Origin: Acinetobacter modestus
Lineage (GTDB): Bacteria > Pseudomonadota > Gammaproteobacteria > Pseudomonadales > Moraxellaceae
Assembly: GCF_014636095.1 (NCBI RefSeq)
Contig: NZ_BMDV01000010.1
Location: 1 to 64,000, forward strand
Reading direction: 5' to 3'
Length of the DNA: 64,000 nt
In this document: piece by piece, positions 39,608-48,155 of the stretch
Layout of the letters: each line of letters opens with the position of its first letter
Position numbering within the stretch: position 1 is the first letter of the stretch
The notes under the pieces: model-generated
What the model was told of the DNA's origin: nothing
Seen by the model: only the letters and a program-made list of their open reading frames with translations
Database searches by the model: none
Position numbers and translations under genes: made by a program

Positions 39608-40837
39608 ATGTTTGCATTATCTGAACGCGCACAGGATTTTATTGCACGAACGCAAGCCTTTATTCAACAAGAAATAGAACCGATTGAAAAAGCCTTCTGG
39701 GATGACGTCCATCATCTCAATGTGGATGGTGACTGGACCAAGTGGCAGTGGCCAGAACAATTACAACAATTGAAAGATAAGGCTAAAGCGGCTGGCTTAT
39801 GGAATATGTTTTTGCCCGATGCGGAATTGGGTGCTGGTTTATCGGTTCAGGAATATGCGCATATTGCCGAACTGACTGGACGTAGCTTACTTGCACCAAC
39901 CGTATTTAACTGTAATGCACCTGATAGCGGCAACATGGAAGTGTTATGGCGCTATGGTAGCGAGGCACAAAAACAGCAATGGTTGCAACCTTTGCTTGCA
40001 GGAGAAATCCGTTCAGTGTTCTGTATGACTGAACCCGCCGTGGCTTCCAGTGATGCTACTAATATGCAGGCCACGGCGGTGATTGAGGGGGATGAAATTG
40101 TACTGAATGGCCGCAAATGGTGGTCATCGGGCTTGGGCGATCCCAATGCCAAAGTGATTATTTTCATGGCTTATACCCCAGACCCGAATAAAGACCGTCA
40201 TCATCAACATTCGATGGTACTTGTGCCGATTGACACGCAAGGCGTGAGTATTGAGCGAATGTTGCCTGTGTTTGGTGATTACGATGCACCGCATGGACAT
40301 GGGCAAGTCAATTTTGACAATGTGCGTGTGCCAGTCAGCTGCTTTATTGGGGGGGCAGGACAAGGTTTTGAAATTGCACAAGGTCGTTTAGGGCCTGGGC
40401 GGATTCACCATTGTATGCGTTGTATTGGTGCAGCTGAAAAAGCGTTGGAACTGATGATTGATCGAGGCATGTCACGTAAAGCCTTTGGCAAAGAAATTCT
40501 CAAACTCGGCGGTAATTTAGAGCGTATTGCAGATGCGCGGGTGCAGATCGATCAGGCTCGCTTATTGACCCTGTACGCCGCTTATAAGATGGATACGCTG
40601 GGCAATATGGCGGCATTAACAGAAATCTCTGCGATTAAAGTGGTGGCGCCGACTGTATTACAAAACGTGGTGGATATGGCGATTCAAATCCACGGTGGCG
40701 AAGGCGTTTCACGTGATACCCCGTTGACTGCATTTTTTAATCAAGCACGTAGTTTACGTTTGGCTGATGGACCAGATGAAGTCCATAAAGGCATGATTGC
40801 CAAATTAGAACTCAAAAAACGTGGCTATGCTCGTTGA
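39608..40837 (+). CDS. Acyl-CoA dehydrogenase (ACAD10/11-like)
   Basis: Flavin enzyme of about 409 residues. N-terminal helices, a middle beta domain (CMTEPAVASSDATNMQATA, WWSSGLGDP), and a C-terminal helical domain (RIHHCMRCIGAAEKALELM, IQIHGGEGVSRDTPL, LADGPDEVHKGMIAKLE). The last block is typical of the ACAD10/11 group. With GAGGG at 39595, ATG 39608 is preferred among three ATGs in a row. First of four rightward genes; the next encodes an APH-type kinase, the same pairing found fused in ACAD10/11. Confidence 0.9.
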   Translation: MFALSERAQDFIARTQAFIQQEIEPIEKAFWDDVHHLNVDGDWTKWQWPEQLQQLKDKAKAAGLWNMFLPDAELGAGLSVQEYAHIAELTGRSLLAPTVFNCNAPDSGNMEVLWRYGSEAQKQQWLQPLLAGEIRSVFCMTEPAVASSDATNMQATAVIEGDEIVLNGRKWWSSGLGDPNAKVIIFMAYTPDPNKDRHHQHSMVLVPIDTQGVSIERMLPVFGDYDAPHGHGQVNFDNVRVPVSCFIGGAGQGFEIAQGRLGPGRIHHCMRCIGAAEKALELMIDRGMSRKAFGKEILKLGGNLERIADARVQIDQARLLTLYAAYKMDTLGNMAALTEISAIKVVAPTVLQNVVDMAIQIHGGEGVSRDTPLTAFFNQARSLRLADGPDEVHKGMIAKLELKKRGYAR

Positions 40838-40852
40838 TAAGGATAAAAGTAA

Positions 40853-41974
40853 ATGGCAGTAATTGATGTTGGCGGTCAGATTCGCCATGGTGAAGAACTG
40901 GATATTGCAGCGGTTGAAAACTGGCTAAAAAACCAAGGTGTGGATCTGCAAGGACAGGCACAAGTGACCCAATACTCAGGGGGCGCATCGAATTGGACCT
41001 ATCGGCTGCAGTATGACAATGCAGACCTGATCTTGCGTCGTCCGCCGAAAGGTACCAAAGCCAAATCAGCGCATGATATGGCGCGTGAATACAATGTGCA
41101 GAAGCATCTGGCACCGTTTTACCCTGTGCTACCTGAAATGATTGCACTGTGTCAGGATGACAGCATCATCGGTTGCGATTTTTATGTGATGAGGCGGATT
41201 GAAGGCATTATTCCACGTGCTAATTTACCCAAAGAATTACAGTTGGATGAGTCACAGGTGCAGCAACTTTGCCTGAATGTCTTAGATAAATTGATTGAGC
41301 TGCATCAAGTACCTTATCAAGGCACAGAGCTAGAAAAACTGGGTAAAGGTGAAGGCTACTGTCGCCGTCAAGTTGAAGGTTGGGATGCACGTTATAGCAA
41401 AGCGCTGACACCGAATGTGCCCGATTTTACCTTTGTGCGTGAGTGGTTGCTGGAACATATCCCAACTGATGCTAAAACCTGTGTGATTCATAATGATTGG
41501 CGTTTTGACAATGTCATTCTTGATCCAAACCAGCCGACCAAAGTGATTGGTGTGCTTGATTGGGAAATGGCAACATTGGGTGATCCTTTGATGGATTTAG
41601 GCAGCGCACTCGCCTACTGGATTCAAGAGGACGATGATGCCTTGATGAAATCGAGCCGTCGCCAGCCGACCAATTTAAAAGGCATGCTGACACGGCAACA
41701 GGTGGTGGATTACTATCTGGAAAAGACTGGTTTACAGCCTGCCAATTGGGCTTTTTATGAAGTGTTCGGTTTGTTCCGTTTGGCCGTGATTGCGCAACAG
41801 ATTTATTATCGTTATTACCATCAGCAAACCGATAATCCAGCCTTTAAAGATTTCTGGATCATGATTCATGCCTTACATATTCGGGCTTTAAAACTGATCG
41901 CGCAAAACAATCCGCAGGCACGACCATTGATTGCTGAATATGGTGCAAAACTACAGGATATTTTAAAACGATGA
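40853..41974 (+). CDS. APH-family phosphotransferase (ACAD10/11 kinase-like)
   Basis: 373-residue small-molecule kinase with a protein-kinase-like fold. The catalytic loop is VIHNDWRFDNVILDP near residue 213 and the metal motif is VLDWEMATLGDPLMDLG near 240. The N-terminal sheet includes QYSGGASNWTYRL. Such kinases paired with an acyl-CoA dehydrogenase phosphorylate 4-hydroxyacyl-CoA in hydroxy-acid breakdown; substrate here is inference. AAGGAT precedes the ATG; its last four bases overlap the next start. Confidence 0.88.
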   Translation: MAVIDVGGQIRHGEELDIAAVENWLKNQGVDLQGQAQVTQYSGGASNWTYRLQYDNADLILRRPPKGTKAKSAHDMAREYNVQKHLAPFYPVLPEMIALCQDDSIIGCDFYVMRRIEGIIPRANLPKELQLDESQVQQLCLNVLDKLIELHQVPYQGTELEKLGKGEGYCRRQVEGWDARYSKALTPNVPDFTFVREWLLEHIPTDAKTCVIHNDWRFDNVILDPNQPTKVIGVLDWEMATLGDPLMDLGSALAYWIQEDDDALMKSSRRQPTNLKGMLTRQQVVDYYLEKTGLQPANWAFYEVFGLFRLAVIAQQIYYRYYHQQTDNPAFKDFWIMIHALHIRALKLIAQNNPQARPLIAEYGAKLQDILKR

Positions 41975-42669
41975 CCACAATTTATTTGGTACGACATGGG
42001 CAGGCGTCTTTTGGTGCAGCAAGTTATGACCAGCTTTCAGCCAAAGGTGAACAGCAGGCACAGGTTGTCGGTGATTTTTTTAAACAGACTCTGAAACAAA
42101 CACCGCTGATTGTGGCAGGTTCGATGCAACGTCATCAGCAAACAGCGCAACTGGCTTTATCACAAAGCTTTCATGATGCAGCGATTCAAACTGAATCTGC
42201 ATGGAATGAGTTTGATCATCAACAGGTGTTTGCCCAATACGAACCACGTTTTAATCAACCTGGATTGCTGAAACAGGATGTTGAATTGATGGCCAATCCT
42301 CGGGCTTATCTGGCCAAAATTTTCGATGGAGCCATCGACCGCTGGATTGGCGAGCAGTATGACCATGAATATCATGAAACCTGGTTGGGTTTTCAGTCTC
42401 GGGTAGAAAATGCCTTACAGCTGTTATGTCAGCACATTGATGCAACCCAGCAGCGTCAAGCCGTGGTATTCAGTTCTGGCGGTGTCATTTCTGTGGCGGT
42501 TGGCAAGGTATTAGGTTTGGATGCCAAACAGATTTTTGCACTGAACTGGTCAATTGCCAATGCCAGTATTACTACCTTGCGTTGGACCGATGGTCGTTTG
42601 CAATTACTCAGTTTTAATGAGCATCATTATTTAAAAGCGCGTGATGCTGAACTTTTAACATGGATTTAA
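41971..42669 (+). CDS. Histidine phosphatase family protein
   Basis: 232 residues of the phosphoglycerate-mutase-like superfamily. The phospho-accepting histidine is in YLVRHGQASFG near residue 8; the second catalytic arginine is in GSMQRHQQT and the later histidine region is VVFSSGGVISVAVG, where glycine replaces the usual His position. The ATGA overlap with the kinase gene indicates translational coupling. Its substrate is unknown. Confidence 0.82.
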   Translation: MTTIYLVRHGQASFGAASYDQLSAKGEQQAQVVGDFFKQTLKQTPLIVAGSMQRHQQTAQLALSQSFHDAAIQTESAWNEFDHQQVFAQYEPRFNQPGLLKQDVELMANPRAYLAKIFDGAIDRWIGEQYDHEYHETWLGFQSRVENALQLLCQHIDATQQRQAVVFSSGGVISVAVGKVLGLDAKQIFALNWSIANASITTLRWTDGRLQLLSFNEHHYLKARDAELLTWI

Positions 42670-42685
42670 AAAATAGGTGGCAGGC

Positions 42686-43429
42686 ATGGCAAAAACGATT
42701 TTAATTACAGGTGCAAGTTCGGGCTTAGGCGCAGGTATGGCGCGTGAATTCGCAGCCAAGGGCTACAATTTGGCACTTTGCGCACGACGTTTAGAGCGTC
42801 TGGAAGCGTTACAACAGCAGTTGCAAAGCCAGTTCTCAATTCAGGTCAAGATTAAGATCCTTGATGTGACCCATTACGATGATGTGTTTACTGTGTTTAA
42901 AGCCTTTCAGCAAGAATTTGGAACGATTGACCGAATTATTGTCAATGCTGGTGTTGGCGATGGTCGCCGTATTGGTAAAGGGCATTTTGAGGTGAACCGC
43001 GCCACGGCGGAAACCAATTTTATTTCGGCACTGGCACAGTGTGAAGCCGCGGTTGAAATCTTTAGAGCACAAAATAAAGGCCATTTGGTGGTGATTTCTT
43101 CGATGAGTGCGATGCGTGGTTTACCGAAGCATTTATCGACCTATGCCGCTAGTAAAGCTGCGGTGGCGCATTTGGCCGAAGGGATTCGTGCTGAGTTGTT
43201 GAATACCCCAATTAAAGTCTCAACGATTTTCCCAGGTTATATTCGCACTGAATTAAATGAGGGTGCGAAGAAATTACCGTTTGAAGTGGATGAAAAAACG
43301 GGTAGCAAGGCTTTGGTCAAAGCGATTGAGAAAGAACCTGTGAAGGCTTATGTACCGCAGTGGCCGTGGTTGCCAATGGGGATTGCAATGAAGATTTTGC
43401 CGTTAAAATTGGTGAATAAACTGAGTTGA
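42686..43429 (+). CDS. Short-chain dehydrogenase/reductase
   Basis: 247 residues with the NAD(P)-binding TGASSGLGAGM near residue 8, NAGVGDG, the catalytic serine in VISSMSAMRG and YxxxK as STYAASKAAVAHL. Last gene of the ACAD operon, 16 bases after the phosphatase (7 if the GTG at 42677 is used). ATG at 42686 preferred (AGGTGG upstream). Probably oxidises or reduces a hydroxy intermediate of the same pathway. Confidence 0.9.
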   Translation: MAKTILITGASSGLGAGMAREFAAKGYNLALCARRLERLEALQQQLQSQFSIQVKIKILDVTHYDDVFTVFKAFQQEFGTIDRIIVNAGVGDGRRIGKGHFEVNRATAETNFISALAQCEAAVEIFRAQNKGHLVVISSMSAMRGLPKHLSTYAASKAAVAHLAEGIRAELLNTPIKVSTIFPGYIRTELNEGAKKLPFEVDEKTGSKALVKAIEKEPVKAYVPQWPWLPMGIAMKILPLKLVNKLS

Positions 43430-43509
43430 TTTAAATGGTTATAGTGGAGTCTTACTAGGGTGTCATTTTAATTTTAGACTAAGCCACTACGTCTTGCACT
43501 TCAGTTGAA

Positions 43510-43750
43510 ATATATTTCAACTTTGTTCAGGCTCGACCTACTTTTCTTTCGGGAAAAGTAGGCAAAGCCATTGTCATCCACAAAACCTGGTCACTTCTTT
43601 CATTTAATTAATGCTTCGCAGAAACAGCATTTTGCTGATATTTACTATTGTGACGGCGGCATGGATGCCGCCTGTTTGGCAGGGGTCACATGGATGTACC
43701 CTCTGCCTAACAAAGGATTTTTGCTTACTTTTCATCCCTGAAAAGTGAGA
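43510..43750. repeat. Multi-hairpin intergenic repeat element
   Basis: Four hairpins in a row: CTACTTTTC/GGGAAAAGTAG near 43538-43562; GGCGGCAT/ATGCCGCC near 43656-43673; GGCAGGGG/CCCTCTGCC near 43677-43711; CTTACTTTTC/GAAAAGTGAG near 43724-43749. GC-rich palindromes of this kind recur between Acinetobacter genes. I see no transposase, so it is a non-autonomous repeat or structured RNA. Confidence 0.6.
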
Positions 43751-43754
43751 TATG

Positions 43755-43780
43755 CCTATACAAAGGGTATAGGTTTTTTT
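43755..43780 (+). terminator. ACAD operon terminator
   Basis: Stem CCTATAC / GTATAGG (43755-43761, 43767-43773) followed by seven T, well after the SDR stop. Confidence 0.75.
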
Positions 43781-43813
43781 CTAATAAATGAGGCCGTGCA
43801 ATACCTGTATTTA

Positions 43814-45175
43814 CTAAGACAAAGCCATAATCAACTTCTGGTGTAAACCACCAAAGCCGCCATTCGACATGATCACCACAGCATCGCCCTCACCTGCTTC
43901 ATTGACCACACGGGCAATGATGTCATCCAATGAACGGCTGACTTCAGCCTTGTTTGATGATGCAGAGATTACTGGTTGTAGATCCCAATCCAAGCCTTCT
44001 GGTTGATACCAAATCACTTCATCGGCCAAACGCGCAGAATGTGCCAAACCATCTTTATGGCTGCCCATACGCATAGTGTTAGAACGTGGTTCAATGATCG
44101 CCCACAGCTTACGTTCGCCTAAACGTTTACGTGCGCCGTCTAGTGTCGTTTCAATCGCAGTTGGGTGATGGGCAAAGTCATCATAGACTTCGATGCCACG
44201 CACCGTGCCTAATAGCTCCATACGGCGTTTAACGCCACCGAAGTTGGATAAGGCTTCACAGGCTTGTTCAAGGCTGACACCAACGTGTTGTGCAGCAGCA
44301 ATGGTCGCTAAGGCATTGGCAACACTGTGCTGCCCTGTCATATTCCATTTCACTTCACCAATCACTTTGCCGTGTTCCAGTACTTTAAAGTAACTGCCAT
44401 CGGCACTGATCAACTCAGCAGATAACGCAGCTTGCTCATTTGGTTCTAGACTAGTACGCACCACAGGGGTCCAGCAGCCCTGCTCTAATACTTCATCAAT
44501 ATTAGTTTCAGTGATTGGCGCAATAATACGACCTTTGCTTGGAATAGTACGCACTAAATGATGGAACTGTTTTTGAATCGCAGCCAGATCATCAAAAATA
44601 TCGGCGTGATCAAATTCGAGGTTATTGAGAATCGCGGTTTTAGGGTGATAGTGAACGAACTTAGAACGTTTATCAAAGAAGGCAGAATCATATTCATCTG
44701 CTTCAACACAGAAATATTGACCGCCCCCCAAACGTGCACTTTCACTGAAACCCAGTGGTACGCCGCCAATCAAGAAACCCGGATTTAAGCCTGCTTGATC
44801 AAGAACCCAAGCCAACATGGTGGTGGTGGTGGTTTTACCGTGTGTGCCCGCGACACCAAGTACATGTTTGCCTTGCAGTACATGATCGGCCAAGAATTGT
44901 GGCCCAGAAATATAAGGCAGGCCTTCATTCAGCATGTATTCAATCGCATCAATACCACGTTTCATAGCATTGCCGACGATGACAAGATCGGGATGTGGTT
45001 GCAAATGGCTACGGTCATAGCCCTGCATCAATTCAATACCTGCATTTTCAAGTTGAGTTGACATTGGTGGATAAACATTGGCATCTGAGCCTGTGACTTT
45101 ATGTCCTAAATCTCGTGCTAATAGAGCCAAAGACCCCATAAATGTGCCACAAATACCCAAAATATGCAGATGCAT
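43814..45175 (-). CDS. mpl: UDP-MurNAc:L-Ala-gamma-D-Glu-meso-DAP ligase Mpl
   Basis: Peptidoglycan recycling: reattaches recovered tripeptide to UDP-MurNAc in the cytoplasm. 453 residues of the Mur ligase fold. N-terminal HILGICGTFMGSLALLARDLGH, ATP-binding GVAGTHGKTTTTTML near residue 112, then CVEADEYDSAFFD, NNLEFDHADIF and DDFAHHPTAIE. Start at 45175, preceded by AGAAGG; the frame continues upstream without a ribosome site. Works in the same recycling route as anmK (4185-5318). Confidence 0.95.
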   Translation of the reverse strand: MHLHILGICGTFMGSLALLARDLGHKVTGSDANVYPPMSTQLENAGIELMQGYDRSHLQPHPDLVIVGNAMKRGIDAIEYMLNEGLPYISGPQFLADHVLQGKHVLGVAGTHGKTTTTTMLAWVLDQAGLNPGFLIGGVPLGFSESARLGGGQYFCVEADEYDSAFFDKRSKFVHYHPKTAILNNLEFDHADIFDDLAAIQKQFHHLVRTIPSKGRIIAPITETNIDEVLEQGCWTPVVRTSLEPNEQAALSAELISADGSYFKVLEHGKVIGEVKWNMTGQHSVANALATIAAAQHVGVSLEQACEALSNFGGVKRRMELLGTVRGIEVYDDFAHHPTAIETTLDGARKRLGERKLWAIIEPRSNTMRMGSHKDGLAHSARLADEVIWYQPEGLDWDLQPVISASSNKAEVSRSLDDIIARVVNEAGEGDAVVIMSNGGFGGLHQKLIMALS

Positions 45176-45389
45176 AATGCGCCTTCTCCACTGCTTTGCA
45201 TACAGCACGGAACTCGTGTGTATGATTGTCGTTATCAATAAAAATCAATCGCAACGATAGCAAGGCTGACATTGAAAAGATAGTCAAAATTCGTTGTAGT
45301 TATTAACTTAAAATGAAGTGATTTTAACGTTATGCTGCTGTAGTCAAATGCAAATGATTCAGCCCTTATTTTTATAAAAGGACATACGA

Positions 45390-45740
45390 TTGAGCCCTAC
45401 ACTTTTAGCATTATGTTTGTTGATCATTTCTAACTGTTTTATGACTATGGCATGGTATGGGCATCTGAAGATTTTACATGATGCGCCGCTTTGGCAAGCA
45501 ATCCTGTTTAGCTGGTGTATAGCCCTGCTAGAATATAGTTTCATGATTCCTGCGACTAAGTTATTAAATCAACAGGGTTGGAGTTTGGGGGAAATGAAGA
45601 TCACCCAAGAGGTGGTTACACTCATGGTATTTGTTCCCTTTATGGTTTTTCTGTTTAAACAACCATTCAAGTTGGATTATGTCTGGGCTATGCTTTGTTT
45701 GATGGGATGTGTTTATTTTGTTTTTCGTAATCAAACCTAA
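45390..45740 (+). CDS. DMT-like small membrane protein (DUF486)
   Basis: 116 residues, four hydrophobic helices covering nearly all the protein, with MAWYGHL, EYSFMIPATKL and the tail YFVFRNQT typical of the DUF486 group in the drug/metabolite transporter clan. Starts with TTG (45390), with AAAAGGA ten bases upstream. Substrate unknown. Confidence 0.8.
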   Translation: MSPTLLALCLLIISNCFMTMAWYGHLKILHDAPLWQAILFSWCIALLEYSFMIPATKLLNQQGWSLGEMKITQEVVTLMVFVPFMVFLFKQPFKLDYVWAMLCLMGCVYFVFRNQT

Positions 45741-45876
45741 TTTTTCAAGAAAGTCGTTAATGTGTTCTGTGGTTGGGGATGTTTGAAAAAACCGCTATAA
45801 TATTTGCCAATTTATTCCTTCGTGCTTGGCGTAAGTCGAGATACTTCTCTATTTTTATCATGTTTTGGAAAAGCCA

Positions 45877-46389
45877 ATGAATGCGGTCGCAACAGATAGC
45901 CAACCTTTAGTCGGAATTATCATGGGTTCTCAATCAGATTGGGCAACCCTTGAACATACCGCTAATATGCTCAAACAATTGGGTGTTCCTTTTGAAGCTG
46001 AGGTGGTTTCTGCGCACCGTACGCCAGATCGTTTATTTGAATATGCTGAAACAGCACGCGATCGTGGTATTCAGGTAATTATTGCGGGTGCTGGTGGCGC
46101 TGCACATTTGCCTGGGATGTGTGCTGCTAAAACTGATTTGCCTGTGCTTGGCGTGCCTGTTAAATCTTCAATTTTAAATGGCGTGGATTCATTGCTTTCG
46201 ATTGTACAAATGCCAGCGGGTATTGCGGTAGGTACTTTGGCTATTGGTCAGGCTGGTGCAACTAATGCGGCAATTCTTGCAGCACAAATTCTAGGTTTAA
46301 CCCGCCCAGATATTGCTAAAAATGTGGCTGATTTCCGCACAGCTCAAACGGAAAAAGTATCGAACAATAACATTCCTGGTCAAGTATAA
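45877..46389 (+). CDS. purE: N5-carboxyaminoimidazole ribonucleotide mutase
   Basis: Purine synthesis: rearranges N5-CAIR to CAIR. 170 residues with [13 protein letters not shown], the catalytic histidine in SAHRTPDR, and [14 protein letters not shown] at 45877 follows GGAAAAG; a TTG at 45865 is in frame. It precedes purK by 11 bases, forming an operon of consecutive steps. Confidence 0.96.
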   Translation: MNAVATDSQPLVGIIMGSQSDWATLEHTANMLKQLGVPFEAEVVSAHRTPDRLFEYAETARDRGIQVIIAGAGGAAHLPGMCAAKTDLPVLGVPVKSSILNGVDSLLSIVQMPAGIAVGTLAIGQAGATNAAILAAQILGLTRPDIAKNVADFRTAQTEKVSNNNIPGQV

Positions 46390-46400
46390 CGGGGCCAATC

Positions 46401-47522
46401 ATGAATAAAACCATCGGTATTTTTGGTGGTGGACAGCTTGGGCGCATGATGGCGCAAGCAGCTTTACCACTCAATATTCAATGTAGCTTTTTCGAAGCCG
46501 AAACAGACTGCCCAGCAGCTATTTTAGGTCCTGTATTTTCAAGTAAAAATCCAGAAGCACTACAAGATTTCATCGCAAGTGCCGATGTATTCAGCCTTGA
46601 ATTTGAAAATACGCCTGTTGCTGATGTAGATGTTTTGACCCAAACTAAGACACTGCACCCTCCTCGCCTTGCTTTGGCGATAGCACAAAATCGCTTGGCA
46701 GAAAAAAGTTTGTTTGACGAACTCGGTATTCCAGTTGCACCGTATCGTGCTGTGGATAGCTTAGAGAGCTTAAAGCAAGCCGTGGCTGAACTTGGATTAC
46801 CTATCGTTTTAAAAACCGTAACAGGCGGCTACGATGGTAAAGGTCAGTTTGTATTACGTTCTGAAGATCAAATTGATACAGCTTGGACTGAATTAGGCCC
46901 TGCCAAAAGCTTGATTGCAGAAAGTTTTGTGAAGTTTAGCCGTGAAGTATCCATTATTGCGGTACGTGGTCAAGATGGTGATGTCAAAACATGGGCACTC
47001 GCCGAAAACCATCATCACAATGGTATTCTCTCTCACTCAATTGTTCCTGCACCAAATAGCACAGATTTACAACCAGTTGCACAAGACTATATTACTCGGT
47101 TGTTGAATCATCTTAATTATGTGGGTGTGCTTACGCTTGAATTATTCGTGACTGAACAAGGGCTTTATGCCAATGAAATGGCATGTCGTGTTCATAATTC
47201 AGGACATTGGTCGATTGAAGGTGCGATTTGCTCGCAGTTTGAAAATCATATTCGTGCAGTAGCAGGCTTGCCGCTTGGAGCAACCGATGTTGTGCGTCCA
47301 ACAGTGATGATCAATATCATTGGTCAACATCCTAAATCAGAAGATGTTTTAGCACTCAAAGGTGCGCATTTACATCTTTATAATAAGTCTGAGCGTGCTG
47401 GTCGTAAGCTTGGTCATATTACTTTGATGCCGAACAATAGTGACGAATTGACCGTGTTATGCCGCCAATTAGCTCAGATTTTACCTGTGCCATTGGCATT
47501 AACAGCGGATATGAGCCTCTAA
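46401..47522 (+). CDS. purK: 5-(carboxyamino)imidazole ribonucleotide synthase
   Basis: ATP-grasp enzyme that makes N5-CAIR from AIR, bicarbonate and ATP. 373 residues: N-terminal GIFGGGQLGRMMA, ATP-grasp core with VLKTVTGGYDGKGQFVL near residue 138, and FVTEQGLYANEMACRVHNSGHW carrying metal ligands. Followed by a terminator and then the unusual palindrome array. Confidence 0.95.
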   Translation: MNKTIGIFGGGQLGRMMAQAALPLNIQCSFFEAETDCPAAILGPVFSSKNPEALQDFIASADVFSLEFENTPVADVDVLTQTKTLHPPRLALAIAQNRLAEKSLFDELGIPVAPYRAVDSLESLKQAVAELGLPIVLKTVTGGYDGKGQFVLRSEDQIDTAWTELGPAKSLIAESFVKFSREVSIIAVRGQDGDVKTWALAENHHHNGILSHSIVPAPNSTDLQPVAQDYITRLLNHLNYVGVLTLELFVTEQGLYANEMACRVHNSGHWSIEGAICSQFENHIRAVAGLPLGATDVVRPTVMINIIGQHPKSEDVLALKGAHLHLYNKSERAGRKLGHITLMPNNSDELTVLCRQLAQILPVPLALTADMSL

Positions 47523-47524
47523 AC

Positions 47525-47533
47525 TTATCCACA
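47525..47533 (+). other. DnaA box, purK-mltB region (1)
   Basis: Exact TTATCCACA just after the purK stop, 24 kb from oriC. Confidence 0.7.
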
Positions 47534-47539
47534 ATAGAT

Positions 47540-47567
47540 AAAAAAGCGGTCTTCGGGTCGCTTTTTT
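47540..47567 (+). terminator. purEK terminator
   Basis: AAAAAAGCG / CGCTTTTTT arms (47540-47548, 47559-47567) around a TCTTCGGG-type loop. Confidence 0.87.
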
Positions 47568-47579
47568 ATCGTCTATTAT

Positions 47580-48140
47580 TTTAAATTTAAAGTTTTAAAT
47601 TCAAAAAATGCGCGATACCATTTTTGGTGCGCTGTGGATAACTTTAAGCTGGGCTTTTGAATTTAAAATAGTGTGAAAAATTTGAATTTAACCTATGGTG
47701 GGTTATTGAGTGTTGTAGTTTAAATTCAAAAATATGCAGTTTTTAAATTTAAAACTAAAGGTATTGCTGTGTTTTGACTTTAAATTTTGAGATTGTGGGT
47801 ATCTATTTTTGATCTTAATTTTATGAAATGTAAGGAATAATGTGTGGGTTTAAGCTGTTTTATTAAATTGGAATGAATTTAAATGAGGTATCTATTTTTG
47901 AATTCAAAAAACATAGTCGATGTGAAGTTATTTTTAAATTCAAAATACAGATAATGATTGATGCTTGTTTTGAATTTAAATGGGTGGTGTTGATAACTTT
48001 TAAATTTAAAACGACGGTAGAATTATGAATTTAAAAATTAGGTTTTAAATTTAAAAGACAATAAATGAATTCAAAGTTACGTTTCCAAACGATACATATT
48101 CAAACAGCATGTTAAGGTGATATGGAAATTTGAATTCAAA
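47580..48140. repeat. Array of 12-bp palindromes TTTRAATTYAAA
   Basis: Eleven exact copies start at 47580, 47594, 47656, 47719, 47742, 47897, 47933, 47969, 47999, 48044 and 48129; one-mismatch copies at 47681 and 48024; two-mismatch copies at 47872 and 48064. Each is an inverted repeat; spacings vary (14 to 155 bases), so it is not a simple tandem repeat. The motif also occurs three times in oriC. There is no ORF of note in 47523-48155. Confidence 0.85.
47633..47641 (-). other. DnaA box, purK-mltB region (2)
   Basis: TGTGGATAA on the plus strand, inverted relative to the box at 47525 and lying among the first palindromes. Confidence 0.7.
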
Positions 48141-48155
48141 TATTTTGGTTAACTC

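Noticed and set aside
40705..40720. parS-like CGTTTCACGTGATACC inside the acyl-CoA dehydrogenase gene
   Set aside because: Three of sixteen positions differ and it encodes a conserved GVSRDT stretch of the enzyme; likely chance.
41211..41226. TTCCACGTG core in the APH kinase gene
   Set aside because: Only the left half-site matches; the right half does not.
47580..48140. CRISPR array
   Set aside because: Repeats are only 12 bp, palindromic and irregularly spaced; no cas genes.
47580..48140. Plasmid iteron origin remnant
   Set aside because: No replication-initiator gene nearby and iterons are usually directly repeated with regular spacing.
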